Positions 29,140 to 40,669 of a stretch of 64,000 nt of DNA are shown piece after piece; position 1 is the stretch's first letter; every line of letters starts with the position of its first letter. This DNA comes from Bugula neritina. Lineage: Eukaryota > Bryozoa > Gymnolaemata > Cheilostomatida > Bugulidae. The position numbers and the translations under genes were made by a program. The DNA lies in the NCBI GenBank assembly GCA_964035545.1, contig OZ037765.1, positions 2,640,501-2,704,500 of the forward strand. Direction: 5' to 3'. The notes beneath the pieces are model-generated. The model was not told the origin of the DNA, did no database searches, and saw only the letters and a list, made by a program, of their open reading frames with translations.

Positions 29140-32100
29140 TTAATCACTATCATCCAGTTTGGGTATTTTTGTCTTTTTCCTGCCTTTACTTGAGGATGTT
29201 TCTGTACCACTACTGCTGCTGCTAAAATATTCAATAAAACACTTGTGATACATGACAACTGTTTATACAGGGCCCTATTATTAGCAACTCAACAAACAGA
29301 TATCTACTATCTACTAACCCATCATCTGTAAGCATTGATGCCTGCACTGAACCGTTGATACGAGATCTGGCCGTATTGGCTGCAGATCTCTTGAGTCTGG
29401 AGGTAGCAAGAGAAGTTGTATCCAACACAGTGCTGTCTATTTCCTCAGCGACAGCATCAACATCGCCTGCAGTCTCTTTTGCTGCTGCTTCAACTTCCAC
29501 ATTGTCATCTGCAATACAGGAAACATATTTGTGTGTGTGCGTGAGTGTGTGTGTGCATGTGTGTGAAAATAATATACCCATGTAAGACTGTGTACGAGTA
29601 CATAATAGCTAATAGCTTGATTGCATAAAAGGCAAAGAAAGTCATTTTTTGCTATAATCTGTATTTGCTGGACCAGAAAGAATTACATGTTTGACCAAAA
29701 TGTGTGAAGTCATGATCAATTTTGTGTTGCAGTATATGATACACCTTTGGAAGTGTGTGAGAAAGCTCTATAACAACAGTTAAACTTTAGTCTAGATACT
29801 AATTAGCTTGAATATTTGAAATTAGGACAAAGTTTGTGGCTTCTAGTAGTTACTGGTGGATAAGATGGAGCAATATATAAACTCTAAGTATAAATAAGCC
29901 AAAACATACCATACTTAGACATACATACACTACACACACACTGAATATATTGTACTATGTTTGCATATTACACGAATGAACTCACCTGCAGTACTATCAA
30001 TAGAGACATGTTTTGACTTCAGTTCATCGACCTTCACCTTGAACTTGTCAATACTCTTCAGAGATACCTTGTCTTTTACGACCTGAAAAAACATAGTTTA
30101 GTTAATGGCCAGTAAGTTCATGCTAGCGGAATAGTCTATTAATTAGTTGTCTGTCATCCATAAATGTGTCTACACAATATATTTTCTACAACCAACTAAC
30201 TACCAGCTCAACTATGAATCATTAGAAACGTCTGCTGAGGTAAATAGTATCTGATGAGAAGTTGTCCTATCTACATTTACCTGGTATTACTTAGTTTACC
30301 TTATTCTACTGGCACTTATGTTACCTAATTCTTAGAGTGGCGGAATCTTGCTTGAGCATGACATAACCTTGGATCAAAAAATAAAAATCTCGACAGGAAA
30401 TATGGTCTAGAATTTACCCAGTAAATGCCGTGGGTTTGAATCCCAGTGGTGCCAGTAATAATATCCCAAAAAGCAGCCGATCATAACTGCTCCTGTATAA
30501 AGACATACACTGTTCACTTAACAAAATTGATCACCATCAGTTCCCACAGATGGAGATGTTAACCATACTTGAGTTCACAGTCTAAGCTATTGGGAGGGTG
30601 AAGGGGCGTACCTGAGTGAGTTGTATAGAAAGGTTGCTAAGATCTCTGGCTAATAGCTCGTTATCCTGACTCAGCTGTAGCATTGTGAGAGCCTTAGCAA
30701 GTACGACAACTCCATACATGTTATCTCTCTCGATAATCTCATTACATATCTTCACAGCAAGAGAGTCATGTGACGTCATGCCAGACAGCGCGCTCTGGTC
30801 AGCAACTTTCTTGACCTGCGTGGGATCCGTTAGCTGCACGAGTAGCTCCACGACGTTTGATTCGTCGATGTCAGACAAGGGACTAGTGGCTGGTGCGTCA
30901 AATATCACCTGCAGTGTTGGTATGAAGGCTTCTTCCACTTGCACCTGGTTGTCCCTACAAGAAAGGTGAAGTGACAGTTTGTGTTTATAAGGTGAAGGAC
31001 AAAAATTCCTCCTGGATAAATCAGAATTCGGTTTTCAAGATAATATTGTGACAGAAGCTAGAAACGCCAGAAACACTCACTTTTTTGTTAGACAAATAAA
31101 AATAAAATAAATATAAGAAAATCTAAGTAATCGAAAATATTCTGAATCACTGATCTATTAGATCAAACAATGAAGAAAGTCCCTTTTCATATACTATATA
31201 CAAAGAGCAGACAACTGACAATAGTCAGAGAATACCATTCACAATCTCTCAGTAGTTACCTGCTGCTGAACGCGTATACAGGGAAGAAAACTCCAAGACA
31301 GTGTCTCAGTCTGACATCCTCCTCGGTGACCGGGTTGTACCAGAGAATGATGAGTCGGGAGAGCAGCTTACTCGAGACGATTCTGGTGGTGAGCAGTAGT
31401 TTGGACAGCCCTTCCGCACACAGAGTGCGGATAGTAGAGCTGTCGTCCTCCAGGAAGTTGACGAGCATCTGAATCAGGTCGTTGGCAGATCTATGGATAT
31501 CCAAAACTTCAGCAAAATATATAACATCTGATAGATAACCTCACAGAAACTCAGTGAAACTGCTTAAGAGACCGGGTGTGGCATAGACTTAATCAAAAAA
31601 TGAAATGAAAAACAACCTTGTGAAACTCTTGGTATAATTTACTCTGGGCAAAGCAAAATACAAAGAATAGGAGCAATAAGCTAGCTATCCCAGTATACAT
31701 GGCATGGGCAGAGGTTCAATTTTAGTGCTGAAATCATACCATGGCACTCAACAGTTGATTGTTATAAGCTTGGCTTCTTACAAAAAGAGGCCATAGAAAA
31801 TTGGGTGCAAACCCTTGAAAATTGTCAATTACTACTTGCAATAAATAAAAGGCATTGAAAAACCCAAATGGTCTGATTTTACTACGAGATCAGCACTATA
31901 AATATAATACAATACAATAGTGCAATGTAGAGCGGGATGCAGTAAAAGTAATTCCGCTATTTTCAACTCTTATATAAAAATGCAACACCCAAAACACACA
32001 CAGGGCGAGACACCTGTTGTATAGAACTAACCTGTAGACCTGAGACTCAGTGCTGTCTGTTGACGTATCCCCCTCCTTAGTGAAGACATCATTGTCTGGA

Positions 32101-35100
32101 GGAGGATCCACATCCTCTTTATCTCTTCCCTCTTCTACTTCATCAGAGTTCGGAACGGAGTTGTCTAACTTTTCTGAAGAAAACCAACAGTCAACAGACT
32201 ATAAACTTTATTATGCCTAGTGAGTAGCGGCCCACAAGAGGGGCTTAAGTTTTGAAAAATCAGTTTAACTAACTAGTTTAACTAAAACATTACTTCATGC
32301 ATACAACACTGTTTAGCATACGGTACTGTCTAGCACACAACACTGTATAGCACACAATACTGTTTAGCACACAACAATGTCTAGCAGACGGCACACAGAC
32401 CTGGTTCATCTGATGCGCTGCCAGACTTGGAGTCTTTCTCCTGGAAACATTCTAGCCCGTGAACCATTATGATGTCAAACAGAGATTCAATGGCTGACAC
32501 TTTGATGGCCTCGTCATCCAGTTGACAAATCTGTGAAAATACACAACTAAGAGAATTCCGTGTAAGCTAACAGTTGGTAAACAAGAGGACACAACTCTCA
32601 CAGCGTAAAATAGCGGGCAAAGATTGAAGATCTATACCCTAACCACATCTCAAACAAAAAAACAGACTAGATAGAAAAATGAAAAAGTAAATGAAATTAT
32701 GCTAAGTTCTACTTTTCTAACTGAAAAATTACTGATTGAAACATCAATTTAAAGCCAAATTTCAATCGATAATATACGATATACAAACAGAGAACTCTGT
32801 ATACCCTCCAACAAAGAAGATATAACTACTCAAAGCCACTCGGATTCATTGCACTAAAATAAGAGATGTGAGGTGATGCATAATATCCTAGCTGCTGGAC
32901 AATGAGAAGTAACTTCTCAGCTAATAAAAGTTAATATATTATAAACAAGAGAATAAAAAATTAATCAACATGACACAAATTGATATAAATGAGGAAATTT
33001 TTAAGTAACTTCAATAATTCCAATTTAATAAATTTTGGCAGAACCGAATTAATAAACAATCTTTGCTAATTTACAATACCTGTAAGAAAATTGGTAGGAA
33101 CTTCCTTGCCACCTCCTGGTCACAAAGTGCACAGAGACCGAGAGCTTTGATAGCCTGTTTTCTGATGGCTGGACAGCTGTGTGGTATGGAGGCTATGACA
33201 AGCTCCTCCATATATGATCTTATAGTGTCAGTCATAGTGGACATGTCCCCACTCGTCATCAACTCCACAAATATAGTGAGGCACTTCAGGGTAGTGGCTG
33301 CATCAGTTCGAGTCTGTGAGATATCCATAGAGAACAATATGTGAGTATCCGGCACTACTCTAGTCAGTTATTATACTCAGTGAGTACTACTGTAGTCACA
33401 GTTATACTCACAGAACACAATTGTAGTCACAATTATACTCACTGAGTACTACTCAAGTCACAGTTATACTCAGTGAGTACTACTATAGTCACAGTTATTA
33501 TACTAACTGAGTACTACTGTAGTCATAGTTATACTCAGTGAGTACGACTATGGACACAGTTATTATACTCAGTGTAGTCACAGTTATTATACTCAATGTA
33601 GTCTCAGTTATTATACTCAGTGTAGTCACAGTATACTCACCTCAGCAGGCACAGTCACTGGTTTAGGAGTCATCTCCTCTGTTAGCGCCTTCTTACTCTC
33701 CTCCAGTATCTCTATTTTCTCCTTGACCTGAGCCGCTGTGGCGAAGTCCTGCTGGGCCACCGCCTCCGCCATCAGCTCAGACAACTCGTTGAGATTCATT
33801 CTGACTTTGGCCAACTGAAGATAAGTAAAACGTGTTTATATGATATACTCAGACTATACATGTGTATATACTCAGACTATATACGTCTTTCATATGTATA
33901 TACTCAGACTATACATGTGTCTCATATGTATATACTCAGACTGTACATGTATTACAGACTACAACTCATAGCATGTTATAACAGAGACTAAATAGTTTTT
34001 TTCTAGAAAGAAAAAACAATAAGTTAAACCTATTCTGATTAGGTTTGCTAATAAAATTGCTGCAAACCATATATAAATATCTAAAATGATATATTTATGC
34101 TGAAAAATAACAATAGGACAGTAAAACGTCATTTAATCAAAGGATTGGTATGCTATAAAAATTGAATATATAAAATGATATATATACCATGTATGAAAAA
34201 AACAAAACTGAAAAAATGTTTTATTTTTCTGTTCTGCCTTGTTACACACAGCATACGGATGTGCTGTAGTGCATAATCAACTAGGTAATGAGATTACCTT
34301 CGAATATAAAAGACGACATTTTAATGAAAATTTAACTTGAGCAATCTACAAGACACCAAATTATACAGTCACTTAGGAATGACAACTCCCATTTGAGGGC
34401 AAATACAAACAGGAAATAAATTGGTCACCTTGTATTTGAGTTGATGAAGCGTGTCGGGGTCTACAGATACCTCCTCTGTTACATTGGGCATTTGAATATC
34501 GGAGATGATGGTAGCCACCTCAGCCACCCTCTCCTGAGGCACCCAGAGTACTTGCTCCAGGCAATGCATAAGATGTGGAGCCAGCGATAGACTGAGGTTG
34601 TCATTGCTAAGCAAATTCTTACACAGCGTCAACACGCTGTTCCTAAAATAGTAGCATAGCTTTCTATAGAACACAGGCTAAGTGAATTAACATTACAGTC
34701 AAATGAAACAGTTTCCAGAAAAATTTTATTTCTCAGAATATTTTAATGTTTATTGTTGCAAATCAGCATTCTGTAAGGAGTATAAAATAAAATATACATA
34801 CGAACTACACTACTATAAGTTTAGGATTGAACCTAAACTTTCCTTTCATTGGACACTATTGCAGCTTTATTACGCACAGTCAAAGCTTGCTAAACACCAG
34901 TAACCCACCTGCTAACTAGGAGTAACTCACCTACTAACTGACAGTAACTCACCTAACTAACAGTAACTCACCTACTAACTGACAGTAACTCACCTACTAA
35001 CTGACAGTAAGTCACCTGCTAACTGACAGTAACTCATCTGCTAACTGACAGTAACTCATCTGCTAACTGACAGTAACTCACCTACTAACTGACAGTAACT

Positions 35101-38100
35101 CACCTACTAACTGACAGTAACTCACCTACTAACTGACAGTAACTCACCTAACTGACAGTAACTCACCTACTGACTGACAGTAACTCACCTACTAACTGAC
35201 AGTAACTCACCTACTAACTAACAGTAACTCACCTACTAACTGACAGTAACTAACCTACTAACTGACAGTAACTCACCTACTGACTGACAGTAACTCACCT
35301 ACTAACTGACGGTAACTCACCTACTAACTGACAGTAACTCACCTACTAACTGACAGTAACTCACCTACTGACTGACAGTAACTAACCTACTAACTGACAG
35401 TAACTCACCTACTAACTGACAGTAACTCACCTACTAACTGGGTCAGAGATGTCAAGGTACTGTATGCACTGAATGAGCTGCTGCATAATATACTCGGTAG
35501 TTGCCTTCTCTTCGTACTTAGACTCATCACTAGAGAGCGTAGCGGCTAGCCTGTGAACCAAGAATATATATGTTATATAGGATACTAGAATATATATGTT
35601 ATATAGAATACTAGAATATATATGTTATATAGAATACAAGAATATATATGTTATATAGGACACTAGAATATATATGTTATATAGAATATTAGAATATATA
35701 TGTTATATAGAATAATAGAATATATGTTATATTGAATACAAAAAGATATATGTTATATTGAATACTAGCATATATATGTTATATAGGATACTAGAATATA
35801 TATGTTATATAGAATAATAGAATATATGTTATATTGAATACAAAAAGATATATGTTATATTGAATACTAGCATATATATGTTATATAGGATACTAGAATA
35901 TATATGTTATATAGAATATTAGAATATATATGTTATATAGAATAATAGAATATATGTTATATTGAATACTAGAATATATATGTTATATAGGATACAAAAA
36001 TATATATGTTATATAGGATACTAGAATATATATGTTATATAGGATAGAGGAATATATATGTTATATAGAATACAAGAATATATATGTTATATAGAATACT
36101 AGAATATATATGTTATATAGAATACAAGAATATATATGTTATATAGGATAGAGGAATATATATGTTATATAGAATACTAGAATATATAATAAGTTATAGT
36201 ATATACACAACAGTATATGAAAGTCTGCTTACTTAATACAATATTTGCACAGTATATAACATGAGTGACTTACATTAAACAGTTTTTAATTCAATGGAAA
36301 AGTAAGTAATACTGAGCTGGTTTAGTTTTCACCTTCCAATATGTATGTAAAACATTACATATAATAGCTATGCAGTGACAAAATACAGCGGAATATCACA
36401 AGCAGGGATAACCTACGATGTAATGTAGCTCATAAACAACTTTGCATCGGGGGTTATCTTCTCCAAGTTCTCGAATGAGGATTCCCCGAGTTTGCTAACA
36501 TGTGCCAGCAGCACGCGGTAGTAGAATGCACCTTCACAGGTTAGCTTCTCTTTTATTATCAGATGTCTGCAAGACAGAGAGAGTTGGCGTAGTTTTACTC
36601 ATTGGCAGAGTGACAGAGTGACAGAGTGACAGTGTAACAGAGTAGCAGAGTAACAGTGTAACAGAGTGACAGAGTAACGGAATGACAGAGTAACAGTGAC
36701 TGGGAGAAGATAGTTGAGCAATAGAGTTAGTTATTAGGTGAACTACCAGGTGAACTATCAGGTGAACTATTAGGTGAACTATCAGGTGAACTATTAGGTG
36801 CAAATCAGGTGAACTATTAGGTGCAAATCAGGTAAACTAGCTGAAGGACAGATAAAATTGGTGTTCAAAGCAGGAAGTGTTAGTAAAACTAGGGACATAA
36901 GAATACACTCCGTGAAAAACTGATGTAAAAACACGCTCAATGAAAACTAATAAAAATAAGAGAAAAAGTTAGCTACAAGTTTCATTCATGTTTTTTCACA
37001 ATGATTCCTAACATTCAATTCCAGCCCTTGAAACAGAGAAACTCTTATTAGGGTAAGTAAAACGTTACGTACTTTTCATCGAGTAAGTCGAATCCGTCCA
37101 GTATTTCCTCGACAGAAACCTTAGATATGATGTGATTCACTGACCTCTCACAGATCTCCCCACTGCTCATAGTGTCCAATCCTCCTAAGAGGTCGAGCAC
37201 ATTGGCTTGATAGTGAGTCAGCCATGCCTGGAGCAGCTTGTCAGCGCAGACTTTCTGCACGTTCGCTGTCAAGTGAAGAGTATAGCATAAAAAGAATACA
37301 TACTGCACATGCTATAATATGAAAGGGCAAATGTCACAATTTATAAAGCTGATGTCATAATATAGAGTAGATGCTGCAGTTTATATAGTATATGCTGTAA
37401 TATATAGAGTCTACGTTGTAACACAAAGAGTGTATGCTGTAATATAGAATGCAGCTAGAAGCTATGTATGCCATAGAACTTGCTATGCTGTGCATTTCAC
37501 ACTACAATATCGTACATAACAATATGGTAGATAACATTCTAATACATCTCTCCACTCTTTAGATATGAATTCTACTAAAAAAATTGTATACGTGTAAAAC
37601 TTTCATTAAAATGTTTTGGATCATCTAACAAACAAATATGAAGTAAAATATAATCAACATTTTTTTAGTTCTAGTTTCCTAGTACTAAAATATATAAAAT
37701 GGTAACAAGCCTGGGGAAATTCTAGAACATATTCATAAGACTACCTGATCTATCGGCAAGGCCGTTCTCCAGAAGTGTGAGTCTTTGAGAGATTGAGAGA
37801 GCTTTCACCGAGACCTTCTCCGCTAGCACAGTATACGCCGTTTTACGTATGACCTCATTCACGTCTCTCGTCCTCTCTATCATTCCGAGGAGCGTGCGTT
37901 TGGTCGGGGCAATGCACTTGAGACACTCCACTCGTACTTGCCAGTTGGGGTCCGAGCTCATGAGGAAGAGGAAGGCTGCAAGGAGAGATCATGTTCTAAA
38001 CTAGGAAATGAAAGACATAATAAAACTATACAATATAATAAGCTGAAGCGCCTTATAATATAATATCATGCATTACAACGCATTATAATAGAATGTAGTG

Positions 38101-40245
38101 ATAATTAACGCTGCATAACATCATTTTAAACAGCATATCAGTAAAAACATATGAACAGATAATGTGGGTATCTTCACAGAATTACCAAATATTATATCAG
38201 GAATCAACTTGTTTGCACTCAAAACGTACTTGAGTAACTCTGGTCTTTCAAAACAAGAATCTAAATATACATTACGTAACTCAATTTTTGACGAAAAACT
38301 TCCTTAAATGCTAATGTTGAAATACCTTTGATGATAGGGCAGTGTTTGTCAGAGGGGTCTTGTAGTCGACAGAGGGCGGTTATAGCGTGCACCCTCACAC
38401 TGGGAATCTTGTCACTCAGTCTAGCGTGCATACACCTGATGATGTCATCACACAAGTCGTTGTCCAACTCCCCGTTCCCGATGTAGTCGACAGTAAGAGC
38501 AATAATCTGACACACTCTATACCGGATAGCTTTGTGATTAGCTTCATGCGACTGTTAGGTGAAAGAAAAAGACAATTCTAAAAACCCTCGTCTGCAATCC
38601 GACACACACAACTGTATGCAATATTAAAAACATGAAAACAAAACTTGATAAAGATGTGCTACAATTAAGAAAACTAAACTTGTTCTAACAATATCACACG
38701 TACTTTTACACCGCTTTTCCACATTGAAAGCTATTTTATTGTGCAACTTAATGTTCTGTATATTAGTGAATATATGATAACTATGATATATTATGCACCC
38801 GTAGTGAGGTCATGACCTTTACAGCACAAACTCACTTAGCAGCATGGAGTATCAGTATCTAGTTAACTGATCTGATCCGATAGAAAATATATTGAGTAGG
38901 TTTTTATTTTTCAAGAAGCCCTATTCAAAGAATATTGAATTTACTTTACAAAAAAAATGTGCCGTCATTTTCATCGGTCACAGTAGTCTTACCTTGAGCA
39001 AGAAATCCATGGTATCCTTGAACAGGCCAAACATTTGTTTGTCATTTCCAGCTTTAGCGATAGTCTTGGCAATAAATCGCACCAGCCTCTCAACTGTGGG
39101 CTCTGGCTTATTCTCCACCAAAACATACTTCATGAAATGAATGAAATCCTCATTTAAATCTCCCTTACCATCCTAAAATGAATTTCTAAAGGAAATGAAA
39201 TACTGAACAACAATGAATAGGGAGCAAAGCTGTATCTTACAATCATGTTGTGCAAACTGCATTTACACTTGACATTTATTATTCTAAATTTCTTTAACTT
39301 TTTTAATCTTTTGGTATGAGTCACCTTTACTCGTAAATTAAACTATTTAGATACTAGTAGAAAAAGGAAAATCTGCTTTATTTAGATGTAATCAACTCAA
39401 AGCAAATAATGTTGCCTATGTTGATACAATACTTATTAGCGCCTTGAATTTATAACTACATAATGGTGGGTTGAATTAGTTGTAAGTACAGTTGTAATTA
39501 AGCACAAGAAAATAAGTAGATAATGAGTTTGTTTCAACTTGAGCTTTATTTTTAGGTTCACGTTAATGTTATACTAATACTTATTGACTCATTAGTGATT
39601 ATCTCTTTCACTTTTATCAACTTTAAGGATATATTTCAGTTTGAACTACACTGAAAGTTAGTGTTACTCAGAGTGAATGTGAAACTGAGAGTCAGTTTGT
39701 GTTACACTTTGACTTACTGTTAATGCTACTCTTAGTGTTACACTTGAAATTAAGCTTAATCTTACAGTTACACTTACTGTTAATTCTTTAGACTTTAAAG
39801 TTTAAGTTTAACTTGATTCTTAATCCTTAACTTTCAATTATTGTAATTAGTCACTACTCACTAGACCTAGTTACTGTTGGTATTAACTATTATACTTTCA
39901 CCTTGACTTACTCAGCGTTGCTGTTAGACTTACTCTTAGTCTTAGACAGTAACTTAGAGTTACAGTTACTGTTAGTCACTTACTCTTAGTTATACTTATA
40001 GTAGTACTAGTAGTACAACTACATACTCATAAGTCAAAGTGGCATTACTGATTACTCATTAGTCATTAGCGACTGCGATAGTCATACTCATACAGTCATA
40101 CTCATACTGAGTGATACTCATACTCATAGTGATAGTGAGATAGTCAGATACTTACATTGTTGTGTAGGTCAAAAAGACTTCCCATAAGCTTTTCATGAAG
40201 ATGAGTGCTAAACTGAGCTTCAGCAAAAATTTCTTTTACTCCCAT
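29140..40245 (-). CDS. NCAPG: Condensin complex subunit 3 (CAP-G)
   Basis: Seventeen exons (minus): 40245-40156, 39172-38993, 38551-38326, 37975-37745, 37265-37073, 36566-36417, 35550-35431, 34642-34429, 33814-33641, 33313-33080, 32530-32401, 32173-32032, 31490-31260, 30954-30612, 30082-29986, 29508-29319, 29221-29140 (TAA). They sum to 3027 nt = 1008 aa; human CAP-G is about 1015. This is the HEAT-repeat regulatory subunit of condensin I, needed for mitotic chromosome compaction. Diagnostic stretches: SHEANHKAIRYRVC and LSDKIPSVRVHAITALCRLQDP in exon 3, SSDPNWQVRVECLKCIAPTK and VLAEKVSVKALSISQR in exon 4, IRKQAIKALGLCALCDQEVA in exon 10. Exon 12 encodes an acidic linker (DEVEEGRDKEDVD). The C terminus is basic then acidic (SKGRKKTKIPKLDDSD), as is usual for condensin tails. 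The phase chain closes across all junctions. Exon 7 is bracketed by minisatellites on both sides. ATTAAA lies 86 nt past the stop. Confidence 0.96.
30404..30470 (+). mobile_element. Degenerate tRNA-like fragment
   Basis: Only the B-box half (GTGGGTTTGAATCCCAGTGG) is convincing. It is probably a worn SINE head inside NCAPG intron 14. Confidence 0.35.
33362..33640 (-). repeat. Minisatellite starting at the NCAPG exon 9 donor
   Basis: Units of 25-45 bp built on GTGAGTATAACTGTGACTAC + AGTAGTACTC (minus strand). The array starts at the first base of intron 9, whose donor is GTGAGTATA; several units keep a GTGAGTATA match. Confidence 0.85.
33837..33957. repeat. Short minisatellite by the NCAPG exon 9 acceptor
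   Basis: About five ~20-30-bp units of TATACTCAGACTATACATGT in intron 8, starting ~20 bp from the exon 9 3' splice site. Confidence 0.75.
34903..35430 (-). repeat. ~22-bp donor-bearing minisatellite at NCAPG exon 7
   Basis: Roughly two dozen units of AGTTAGTAGGTGAGTTACTGTC (minus strand). The first is the exon 7/intron 7 junction itself (exon end GTTAGTAG, donor GTGAGTTAC at 35430), so nearly every unit is a copy of a 5' splice site with its preceding exon bases. Confidence 0.93.
35567..36188. repeat. ~26-bp AT-rich minisatellite upstream of NCAPG exon 7
   Basis: About two dozen units of AATATATATGTTATATAGAA + TACTAG fill most of intron 6. They end within ~17 bp of the exon 7 3' splice site. 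Confidence 0.92.
36598..36835. repeat. Two short tandem repeats in NCAPG intron 5
   Basis: An 8-bp-type repeat (GAGTGACA/GAGTAACA, 36598-36700) is followed by a 12-bp repeat (AGGTGAACTATC/T, 36735-36835). Confidence 0.85.
39580..40145. repeat. Cryptically simple AGT/ACT-rich sequence
   Basis: Occupies much of NCAPG intron 1 up to 10 bp from the exon 1 donor. Words such as TTAGAGTTACAGTTACTGTT and ACTCATACTGAGTGATACTC alternate in both orientations. Confidence 0.55.
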
Positions 40246-40669
40246 CGTGGTATTGAATGTGATGCATCAACTTCACATCGACATTACGAATCTCGTACTT
40301 ATTAACATTGAATTATTATTGTTTTCGAGTCCGTACACCAGAGTGTCATTGATTTGAATAACCTTCGGAATACCGCGGTTAAATCTCAAGATCTGAGCCT
40401 ATACATTGAAAAGTTAGTGGTTTGATGAGTAAACAGCAACGAACCGAAACTATCATGATGTTTGACTTTTTGGGCTATGATTTAGGCATTGAAGCAATTA
40501 GAAAGCTAGTTTCCGTCACTCCGGAGCTATTAAATATGTCCCCTTTCTTACAAACACTCTAATTTCAATTTGTGTCGACTTTTATTTTATTCTTTGCCAA
40601 TACATCACCGTATTTGGTTGATGTTAACGTTCAAGTTTTATATTTAAAGAAAAAGAAGAACATTCTAAG
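40246..40669. promoter_or_regulatory. Divergent promoter region between NCAPG and CACTIN
   Basis: Only 424 bp separate the NCAPG ATG (minus, 40245) from the CACTIN ATG (plus, 40670). The segment holds more CpG than nearby DNA (CCGCGG near 40372, TCCGG near 40520) and no TATA box that I can see. It must contain both transcription starts unless untranslated exons lie inside the opposite gene. Shared bidirectional control of two housekeeping nuclear genes is an inference from spacing. Confidence 0.6.

Noticed and set aside
34903-35430. CRISPR-like regular array
   Set aside because: Units are directly tandem without unique spacers, in a eukaryotic intron.
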